Positions 1-4,474 of a DNA stretch of 6,124 nt are shown piece by piece. This DNA comes from Actinomycetes bacterium (lineage in GTDB: Bacteria; Actinomycetota; Actinomycetes; Actinomycetales; Microbacteriaceae). Under the pieces are notes generated by a model, which had not been told where the DNA came from, ran no database searches, and worked only from the letters and a program-made list of their open reading frames with translations. The stretch lies in NCBI GenBank assembly GCA_023432305.1, contig JAEYUT010000278.1, positions 1 to 6,124 on the forward strand, given 5' to 3'. The first letter of the stretch is position 1. Each line of letters starts with the position of its first letter. The position numbers were made by a program, and so were the translations under genes.

Positions 1-363
1 GTGCTGGAGGACGTCGACGCGCTCCTCATCCGTCCAGTGGTCGGCGGACGGCTCGAAGCGGTCGGTCACGACGCGATAGAACACCGCATGACCGGAATCG
101 TGGTCCGCGCTGTCCCATTCGACGTCGTAGTCGTGCGACCAGACGGGCTCGCCGAGGTCGGCCTCAGCGAGCCCCGTCTCCTCGAACAGCTCCCGTCGGG
201 CGGCGTCCGCGTGCGACTCCCCCGGGTCGACTCCCCCGCCGGGTGTCAGCCAGCGCGCGACGCCCGACGAATCCGGAGCCGTCGTGAGGAAGAGCAGTGT
301 GCGCCCCTCGCGATCGAAGACGAGCACGCGCGACACCAGGCGGTGCCGATGCGCGCTCGTCAT
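1..363 (-). CDS. NUDIX hydrolase, C-terminus outside the window
   Basis: This protein should hydrolyse a nucleoside diphosphate linked to another moiety (Nudix superfamily); the substrate cannot be told from sequence. The visible 121 codons contain a perfect Nudix box Gx5Ex7REUxEExGU: G43, E49, R57-E58, E61-E62 and G64, with the metal-binding glutamates intact. It is preceded by the usual beta strand ending in WLTPGGG (residues 38-44). There is no signal peptide, so it is probably cytosolic. The ATG at 363-361 is chosen because it lies 8 bp after the dehydrogenase stop codon, and a GAGG within and just after that stop can serve as ribosome binding site; translation is therefore probably coupled. 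The frame is open to position 1 and the gene continues past the left edge, so its full length is unknown. Nudix assignment is secure from the motif; any finer name (8-oxo-dGTPase, ADP-ribose pyrophosphatase) would be a guess. Confidence 0.92.
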   Translation of the reverse strand, partial: MTSAHRHRLVSRVLVFDREGRTLLFLTTAPDSSGVARWLTPGGGVDPGESHADAARRELFEETGLAEADLGEPVWSHDYDVEWDSADHDSGHAVFYRVVTDRFEPSADHWTDEERVDVLQH

Positions 364-371
364 CGCCGGCC

Positions 372-1142
372 TCAGCCCGCGTACCCGGTGAAGTACGACA
401 CGTCGCCGATGTAGCGGGTGTTGTCGGCGGGGATGTCCTCGATGGTCGCGCGTGCCACCTCGGCGGCGAACTCGGAGACGTTGTAGAGCTTGCCCGCCGC
501 CTCGCGACGCGACGCGATGGCGCCCGGGTTGGTGCGCTCGAGCAGCGTCGCCGTGATGGTGCCCTCGATCATGTCGCCCGAGACGACGACGAAGCCGATG
601 CCGGCAGCTTCGAGCTCGGGGATGCGGGCGCGCAGGGCGTCCTCGCCGGCGCGCTTGCTGAGGGCGACAGCCTCGTATTCGGGCATCGTGGGAACGGTTG
701 TGATGAAGTGCGCCTGGTGGCTCGTCACGAACACCACACGCGAGCCCGCGTGCAGCAGAGGCACTGCGGCATCGAGCACGTTCACCTGCGCGTCGCGGTT
801 GAGTCGCATGGCGTAGTCCTCGCCCATGCCCTGCTCCATGCCGCCCGAGGCGTTGAGCACGAGGATGTCGAGCCCTCCCCACGCTTCGCGCACCGTCGAG
901 AACATCGCGGCGACGGATGCAGGGTCGGTCAGGTCGGCACCGACGGCGATCGCCTCGCCGCCTGCGGCCTCGATCTCGGAGACGACCTTGAGGGCGCGCG
1001 CCTCCTTGTTGCGATAGTTGATGACGACCTTGGCGCCTGCGGCGGCCAGGTAGCGGGCGGTGTCGGCGCCGATTCCTCGCGAGGAGCCGGTGATGAGCAC
1101 GCGGAGGCCGTGCAGCGAGTCAGTGGGGAGAACGTCATTCAC
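372..1142 (-). CDS. Short-chain dehydrogenase/reductase (SDR) with atypical active-site spacing
   Basis: This is a 256-residue Rossmann-fold oxidoreductase of the usual classical-SDR length. Visible motifs are the cofactor loop TGSSRGIG (residues 18-25), a basic residue in INYRN after the second strand (R44, which favours NADP(H)), D70 in the GADLTD turn, and N97-A-S-G in place of the usual NNAG. The catalytic region is odd. Ser141 (VTSHQAHF) is followed by Tyr156, but the next lysine is Lys163, giving YX6K where the family norm is YX3K. Reduction of a carbonyl or oxidation of an alcohol is the family role; the substrate is unknown and the changed spacing makes activity uncertain. The GTG at 1142-1140 is chosen because the homologous part begins just after it; the frame stays open upstream to 1235, but that stretch looks non-coding. 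The gene is first in a two-gene unit with the NUDIX gene and is divergent from the membrane-protein gene. Confidence 0.88.
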   Translation of the reverse strand: MNDVLPTDSLHGLRVLITGSSRGIGADTARYLAAAGAKVVINYRNKEARALKVVSEIEAAGGEAIAVGADLTDPASVAAMFSTVREAWGGLDILVLNASGGMEQGMGEDYAMRLNRDAQVNVLDAAVPLLHAGSRVVFVTSHQAHFITTVPTMPEYEAVALSKRAGEDALRARIPELEAAGIGFVVVSGDMIEGTITATLLERTNPGAIASRREAAGKLYNVSEFAAEVARATIEDIPADNTRYIGDVSYFTGYAG

Positions 1143-1150
1143 GATCCCCC

Positions 1151-1156
1151 ACCCTA
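1151..1156 (-). promoter_or_regulatory. Candidate -10 element (TAGGGT) for the SDR gene, possibly leaderless
   Basis: On the minus strand TAGGGT fits the actinobacterial -10 pattern TANNNT. It ends 8 nt before the GTG start, so transcription would begin at or within two bases of the start codon. Leaderless GTG/ATG transcripts are common in Actinobacteria. The -35 region is weak (a CGGAC-like sequence). The alternative is a leadered transcript using the G-rich GGGTGGGGGA just before the GTG as a loose ribosome binding site. Confidence 0.28.
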
Positions 1157-1157
1157 G

Positions 1158-1174
1158 CGAGGGCGTCGCGCTCG
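1158..1174. repeat. Near-perfect 17-bp palindrome in the divergent promoter region
   Basis: CGAGGGCGTCGCGCTCG pairs at 7 of 8 symmetric positions around a central T; only the fifth base from each end (G/G) breaks symmetry. It lies between the two divergent starts, inside the spacer of the candidate SDR promoter and next to the expected -35 of the rightward promoter. A dimeric repressor could bind here and control both directions. This is inference, and GC-rich DNA yields such palindromes by chance. Confidence 0.3.
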
Positions 1175-1193
1175 TCCGGCATCCGCCCCGGTG

Positions 1194-1199
1194 TAGTTT
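1194..1199 (+). promoter_or_regulatory. Candidate -10 element (TAGTTT) for the membrane-protein/phosphodiesterase unit
   Basis: TAGTTT fits TANNNT and is one of the few A/T-rich hexamers in the 86-bp divergent gap. A start near 1206 would leave a short leader carrying the GGAAGG ribosome binding site at 1215-1220. No convincing -35 is present at the usual distance. The site is plausible by position but weak by sequence. Confidence 0.3.
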
Positions 1200-1228
1200 C
1201 GAGATGACGATGTCGGAAGGGCGAGACC

Positions 1229-1561
1229 GTGGCATTCGACGTGGACCCGAACATGGCGTGGGCCTGCCTCACCGTCGTCGCGCTCATCGGGATCCTCGTC
1301 GCGGTGCGCGTCCGCTCGGCCCGCGCCCGGCCGATCCTCGCGAACCCCGCGGCGATCGTGGGGCTCACCGGCCGCATGATCTCGGTCGGTCGGGATCCGC
1401 GAGCGCGTCTGGCGAACGGCGTGTCGGTGTCGGTGCTGCCGGCTCCTGGCGCGGCACCGCTTCGCGCGGATGCGCGCATCGTCGTCACCGGAGTCGAGCG
1501 CGGTCGTGCGCTCGTCGTCGCCGCACCCGAGCACCCCGAAGGACCTCATGCCACGTCGTGA
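1229..1561 (+). CDS. Small single-pass membrane protein, function unknown
   Basis: This protein has 110 residues. Residues about 10-28 form one hydrophobic segment (WACLTVVALIGILVAV) followed at once by an Arg-rich stretch (R27, R29, R32, R34). By the positive-inside rule this puts the N-terminus outside and the C-terminal part in the cytosol. Residues about 45-100 are rich in valine and glycine and look like beta strands (NGVSVSVLP, ADARIVVTG, GRALVVAAP). They faintly resemble the small OB-like barrel of NfeD-type proteins, but no diagnostic motif was found. The GTG at 1229 is chosen because GGAAGG lies 8 nt before it. The gene ends 14 bp inside the phosphodiesterase gene, so the two are almost certainly one transcript and may be translationally coupled. 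I do not recognise the family. Confidence 0.75.
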   Translation: MAFDVDPNMAWACLTVVALIGILVAVRVRSARARPILANPAAIVGLTGRMISVGRDPRARLANGVSVSVLPAPGAAPLRADARIVVTGVERGRALVVAAPEHPEGPHATS

Positions 1562-2333
1562 CGATGCCCAAGCCGGATTCCTGGGTCTCCCCACTCCCCG
1601 CGTGCTGGCTCATCGTGGGCTCGCCGCTCACGCACCCGAGAACACCCTGCTCGCGTTCCTGCATGCGGTGAACGCGGGTGCGCGCTACATCGAGACCGAC
1701 GTCAACGCCTCCGCGGACGGCGTCGCGATCGTCAGCCATGATCCCGATCTCAGACGCGTCGCCGGTCGGGATGTGCGCGTCTCCCAGCTCACTGCGGCGG
1801 AGCTGCGCCGCGTTCCGCTCGGCGAGGGTCAGAGCTTCAGCTCGCTCGCGGAGGCGCTCGACGCGTTTCCTGAGACGCGCTTCAACATCGACGTGAAGTC
1901 GGCGGATGCCGTTCCGGGCGTCGTGAAGGCCATCACCGACCTGCGCGCCGTCGATCGGGTGCTCGTCAGCTCCTTCTCGACTGCCCGGCGCCGTGCTGTC
2001 GTCGCGCAGCTTCCGGGCGTGGTGACGTCGATCTCGGCGAGCGGTGCGCTGCCCGCGGTGCATGCGGCGCGCGCGGGAGCTGTGGGGCTGCTGCGGCGGA
2101 TCCTCTCCGGTGTTCAGGCGGTGCAGCTTCCGGAGACGGTCGCGGGCGCTCGCGTGGTGACGCCTCGCGCGATCCGGTCGTTCCATGCGGTCGGCGTGGA
2201 GGTGCACATCTGGACGGTGAACGAACCGGATGACATGACGCGCCTCCTCGACGCCGGTGTCGATGGTCTCGTCACCGACCGCGTCGATCTGGCTCTCCCC
2301 CTCGTCGAACGCCGGCGTCACCTGAATAGGTGA
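1548..2333 (+). CDS. Cytosolic glycerophosphodiester phosphodiesterase (GDPD family)
   Basis: This enzyme hydrolyses deacylated phospholipids (glycerophosphodiesters) to sn-glycerol-3-phosphate and an alcohol, a phospholipid salvage step. It has 261 residues, the usual size for a single TIM-barrel GDPD domain. The opening motif LAHRGLAAHAPENT (residues 20-33) supplies His22 and Arg23, then Glu49 and Asp51 (IETDVNASADG) bind metal, and His64-Asp65 follow. Asp115 and Lys117 (FNIDVK) sit on a later strand. The C-terminal HIWTVNEPDDMTRLLDAG and VDGLVTDR are also typical. No signal peptide is visible, so it resembles UgpQ rather than periplasmic GlpQ. The ATG at 1548 is chosen because GAAGGA lies at 1538-1543 and the conserved region starts about 20 residues later. 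It overlaps the upstream membrane-protein gene by 14 bp in another frame. The paired function of these two genes, if any, is unknown. Confidence 0.93.
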   Translation: MPRRDDAQAGFLGLPTPRVLAHRGLAAHAPENTLLAFLHAVNAGARYIETDVNASADGVAIVSHDPDLRRVAGRDVRVSQLTAAELRRVPLGEGQSFSSLAEALDAFPETRFNIDVKSADAVPGVVKAITDLRAVDRVLVSSFSTARRRAVVAQLPGVVTSISASGALPAVHAARAGAVGLLRRILSGVQAVQLPETVAGARVVTPRAIRSFHAVGVEVHIWTVNEPDDMTRLLDAGVDGLVTDRVDLALPLVERRRHLNR

Positions 2334-2344
2334 CAAATCACCTA
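2318..2344. promoter_or_regulatory. Three phased TCACCT/AGGTGA half-sites forming overlapping inverted repeats
   Basis: TCACCT (2318-2323), AGGTGA (2328-2333) and TCACCT (2338-2343) alternate in orientation, and their starts are exactly 10 bp apart, so all face the same side of the helix. The second and third make a perfect 7-bp inverted repeat TAGGTGA-CAAA-TCACCTA; the first and second make TCACCT-GAAT-AGGTGA. The array covers the end and stop codon of the phosphodiesterase gene and reaches into the rbpA upstream region. It may be a protein-binding operator, or in RNA a pair of mutually exclusive hairpins. It resembles a DtxR-type iron box in its TAGGT/ACCTA arms, but the spacer is 8 instead of 7. 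Confidence 0.4.
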
Positions 2345-2412
2345 CCGGTGTACCCCGTCCGCTACCAATCACCGTCGAGGTCCCTGGGAAACGACTGAAA
2401 ACGCCATGGCGC

Positions 2413-2441
2413 GGGAATGAGTTGCGCCACGGTGGGAGTTG
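2413..2441 (+). promoter_or_regulatory. SigR/SigH-type promoter for rbpA (GGGAAT-N19-GTTG)
   Basis: GGGAAT at 2413-2418 and GTTG at 2438-2441 are separated by 19 nt. This matches the consensus of group 4 thiol-stress sigma factors (SigR of Streptomyces, SigH of mycobacteria: GGGAAT, about 18-19 nt, GTT). Transcription would start near 2447, giving a leader of about 82 nt. In Streptomyces coelicolor rbpA is known to be induced by disulfide stress through SigR, so finding this element directly upstream of an rbpA homologue is strong contextual support. A second, housekeeping promoter may exist but none is clear. Confidence 0.65.
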
Positions 2442-2472
2442 CACATCCAGGCGACCTGACCCCACCACGGAC

Positions 2473-2523
2473 GGCCGCCTCGCGCGCCACGCGCGCACCA
2501 CCCCCCACGGCGCAGAGGAGGCC
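2473..2523 (+). promoter_or_regulatory. rbpA leader structure able to sequester the ribosome binding site
   Basis: GGCCGCCTC (2473-2481) can pair with GAGGAGGCC (2515-2523) at 8 of 9 positions, the one mismatch being G2477/A2519. The right arm contains the whole GGAGG ribosome binding site (2517-2521). Between the arms GCGCG (2482-2486) and CGCGC (2490-2494) can form a small inner hairpin. Pairing would hide the rbpA ribosome binding site, which suggests translational control of the leader. Structure is inferred by eye; the GC-rich context raises the chance of coincidence. Confidence 0.35.
2514..2521 (+). promoter_or_regulatory. Strong ribosome binding site of rbpA
   Basis: AGAGGAGG ends 7 nt before the ATG at 2529. 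It is the strongest Shine-Dalgarno sequence in the window and fixes the rbpA start. Confidence 0.85.
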
Positions 2524-2528
2524 ACACA

Positions 2529-2903
2529 ATGGCGGATCGTAGTTTGCGCGGAATGCGACTCGGAGCTCAGAGCATGCAGAGCGAAGAGGGAGTCGAATTC
2601 TCGCCCCGCAAGAAGGCGGTGTACCGCTCGGAGGACGGGACCACCTTCGAGGTGATCTTCGCCGCCGAGGCCGAGGTGCCCGACACGTGGGAATCGCCCC
2701 GAACCGGGCTCGAAGGACGACTGGTCGGCGACGACGGCAATCTCGTCGAATCCGAGGAGACCGAGACCAAGGCCGCCCGCACCCACTGGGACATGCTGCT
2801 CGAGCGCCGCACGCGCGCCGAGCTCGAGGAGATCCTGCAGGAGCGCCTGGAGTACCTGCGGGCTCGTCGCGGCGAAGGCTCCGCGAACTCCAAGTCCGCT
2901 TAG
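2529..2903 (+). CDS. rbpA: RNA polymerase-binding protein RbpA
   Basis: RbpA binds RNA polymerase and group 1/2 sigma factors, stabilises the open promoter complex and raises basal rifampicin tolerance in Actinobacteria. The protein has 124 residues. Its N-terminal tail MADRSLRGMRLGAQS matches the conserved RbpA start. The core beta domain spans about residues 24-66 (PRKKAVYRS, FEVIFAAEAEVPDTW). The C-terminal sigma-interaction helices follow from T85-H-W-D-M-L-L-E-R-R to about residue 114. R84 corresponds to the promoter-contacting Arg79 of the Mycobacterium tuberculosis protein. Two oddities stand out: there is no cysteine, so the zinc site reported for the Streptomyces protein is absent. 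The linker before R84 is acidic (ESEETETK) where the mycobacterial one is lysine-rich. The ATG is fixed by AGAGGAGG. A SigR-like promoter precedes it, and its TAG stop overlaps the lnt stop on the other strand. Confidence 0.96.
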   Translation: MADRSLRGMRLGAQSMQSEEGVEFSPRKKAVYRSEDGTTFEVIFAAEAEVPDTWESPRTGLEGRLVGDDGNLVESEETETKAARTHWDMLLERRTRAELEEILQERLEYLRARRGEGSANSKSA

Positions 2904-4474
2904 CGGATCGGTCGGCGGGGCGCTGACGCGCGCCGACCGGCCCCGCTCGCGAGAGCTCCGATGAGCACTCCGAGAGCGGCCACCGACACCCCCCATTCGA
3001 CCCCCGCGCCGGCGACGGCCGCGGGGGTCGTCGTCGTGGAGAGAGGCACCTCGGCCACCATGGCCGCCGCCGTGTAGGTCGGCAGCTCGTCGAGCACGCG
3101 ACCGTCGGGGAGGATGATGGCGCTCGTTCCCACGGTCGAGATGTTGACGACGGTGCGCGCCAGCTCCATTGCGCGGATGCGCGCGCTCGCGAGCTGCTGG
3201 ACGCTCTCATCCGTGCGCCCGAAATCGGCGTTGTTCGTCTGGGCGAAGATGATCTCCGCGCCCTCGGCGATCATCGTGCGCAGGATCGCATCGTCGACGA
3301 TGTCGAAGCAGATCGCGATGCCGGCGAGGACCTCGCGCCCGTCTGATCCCACATCGACGACCGTGTCCGTGGTGCCAGGTGTGTATTCCCGCTGGATCAT
3401 GTCGATGAGATCCGGTGCGAACTGTCGCCAGAAAGCGCGATCAGGAACATATTCCCCGAACGGAACGGGGTGCTTCTTGTCGTAGAAGTCCGTGACTCCA
3501 GCACCCTCGCGCCACACCACCGAGGTGTTGAAGTACTCGTCGCCGCGCGCGGTGATGACCCCTGCCACGAGCGGGGCGCCCGTGGTGCGCGCGATCTGGT
3601 CGAACGTGCGCGCGGCCGCCGGCACTCGCAGCGGATCGAGATCGGAGGCCCCCTCCGGCCACACCACGACGTCGACATCCTCATCGACGAGCTCGAGCGT
3701 GGCGAGCGCCTGATCGCGGAGATTGTCGCCGCGCTGCGCCGGCGGGTCGAAGTACCCCGCCTTCGCATTCCCCTGGACGGCGGCGATCCGGAGGCTGCCC
3801 GACGGCGCGGCGTCCCAGCCGGGCACCGCCACGAGAATCGTCGCCAGCACGGCGACCGCGACGACGCGCCGAAGAATGGGGAGCGTCGTCTCCCGGGCGG
3901 CGCTCACACCGAACGCCACAAGGAGCACCATGACGAAGCTCACCCCCGAGATCCCGAGCCAGGGGAAGAGATCGGCGAGAGGGCTCTCCGCCTGCGAGAG
4001 CGCAACGCGGCCCCACGCGAAGCCCCCGTACGGCCAGACGCTCGCCACCGCCTCCCGCAGCGTCCAGAGACCGGCGACCACGGACGGCACCAGGAGCATG
4101 CGCGCGGCGCGCGAATCGACCGTGCGCGGAACCACACGGGTCGCCAGCGCGATGAGCACCGTGCCCGCCCCGCACCACAGGGCCATGACCGTCGAGAGCG
4201 CAGCCCACGGGATCGGGCCGAGGAACGTCGTGGCCCACTCGATGTGGGTGAAGTAGAAGGTCGCGCCGAACACGAGCCCGACGAGGGCTGCTCCCCCGAC
4301 GCCGCGCCCGTATGCGGCGACGAGCACTGCCGCGATGCCGGCGAAGGCGAGCGGCCACCACCCGCGGTCGGGGAAGGCGCCGTCGAGCAGGAAGCCGCCC
4401 GCGGCAGCCAGCGCGGCAGCGGCCCACAGGGGCAGTATCGGACGCGTGATCGGGGCGCTCGACGTCTCCATCAT
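2900..4474 (-). CDS. lnt: Apolipoprotein N-acyltransferase Lnt
   Basis: Lnt transfers an acyl chain from a phospholipid to the N-terminal cysteine of diacylated lipoproteins, the last step of lipoprotein maturation in the membrane. The protein has 524 residues, close to the Escherichia coli size. About seven hydrophobic segments fill residues 13-220, the nitrilase-like catalytic domain spans about 227-475, and a final membrane segment lies at about 494-510. The catalytic triad is present: Glu274 in VVVWPEGA, Lys333 in YDKKHPVPFGEYVP (with Glu341), and Cys389 in IAICFD. The ATG at 4474 overlaps the helY stop as ATGA; a second in-frame ATG follows at once (4471) and could be used instead. No polyprenol-phosphate-mannose synthase domain is attached, unlike mycobacterial Ppm1, so this is a stand-alone Lnt. 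Its TAA stop overlaps the convergent rbpA stop. Confidence 0.95.
   Translation of the reverse strand: MMETSSAPITRPILPLWAAAALAAAGGFLLDGAFPDRGWWPLAFAGIAAVLVAAYGRGVGGAALVGLVFGATFYFTHIEWATTFLGPIPWAALSTVMALWCGAGTVLIALATRVVPRTVDSRAARMLLVPSVVAGLWTLREAVASVWPYGGFAWGRVALSQAESPLADLFPWLGISGVSFVMVLLVAFGVSAARETTLPILRRVVAVAVLATILVAVPGWDAAPSGSLRIAAVQGNAKAGYFDPPAQRGDNLRDQALATLELVDEDVDVVVWPEGASDLDPLRVPAAARTFDQIARTTGAPLVAGVITARGDEYFNTSVVWREGAGVTDFYDKKHPVPFGEYVPDRAFWRQFAPDLIDMIQREYTPGTTDTVVDVGSDGREVLAGIAICFDIVDDAILRTMIAEGAEIIFAQTNNADFGRTDESVQQLASARIRAMELARTVVNISTVGTSAIILPDGRVLDELPTYTAAAMVAEVPLSTTTTPAAVAGAGVEWGVSVAALGVLIGALASGAGRRASAPRRPIR
2909..2939 (+). terminator. GC-rich hairpin just after rbpA, candidate terminator without T-run
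   Basis: CGGTCGGCG (2909-2917) and CGCCGACCG (2931-2939) form a perfect 9-bp stem, with a further 3-bp GCG/CGC stem inside the loop. It begins 6 nt after the rbpA stop and lies inside the last codons of lnt. No run of T follows, so it is not a classical intrinsic terminator; actinobacterial hairpins without a T-run have been proposed to terminate or to protect 3' ends. Position supports a role for the rbpA transcript. Confidence 0.38.
2998..3030. repeat. Perfect 11-bp inverted repeat inside the 3' part of lnt
   Basis: CGACCCCCGCG (2998-3008) and CGCGGGGGTCG (3020-3030) are exact reverse complements around an 11-nt loop. In lnt this encodes the linker TTTTPAAVAGAG between catalytic domain and last membrane segment. 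On the plus strand it lies 95 nt past the rbpA stop, so it could also act as a backup terminator or a 3' end block for rbpA. No T-run follows (TCGTCGTGG). Confidence 0.5.
4471..4474 (-). other. ATGA stop/start overlap between helY and lnt
   Basis: Read on the minus strand, ATGATGG contains the lnt ATG (4474-4472) and the helY TGA (4473-4471), with a second lnt ATG directly after it. Only a weak GAG core precedes the start, so lnt translation most likely depends on ribosomes finishing helY. Confidence 0.85.

Noticed and set aside
297..1157. 286-codon open frame on the plus strand opposite the SDR gene
   Set aside because: The minus-strand frame carries clear Rossmann and SDR motifs; this one is its mirror with no recognisable domain.
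1143..1235. Longer SDR starting at 1235
   Set aside because: The extra 31 residues do not resemble an SDR N-terminus, cover the divergent promoter region and overlap the start of the membrane-protein gene.
2327..2344. Canonical DtxR/IdeR iron box
   Set aside because: The arms TAGGT and ACCTA are present but separated by 8 instead of 7 bases, and the inner bases do not match the consensus.
2386..2391. GGGAAA as an alternative -35 element of the rbpA promoter
   Set aside because: The nearest downstream GTT is 29 nt away, outside the spacing accepted by SigR/SigH-type factors.
1485..2996. Long open frame (503 codons) on the minus strand antisense to the phosphodiesterase and rbpA
   Set aside because: It is Arg/His-rich and low in complexity, and runs across two clear genes and a promoter region. 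High-GC third positions commonly leave the opposite strand open. No family motif is visible.
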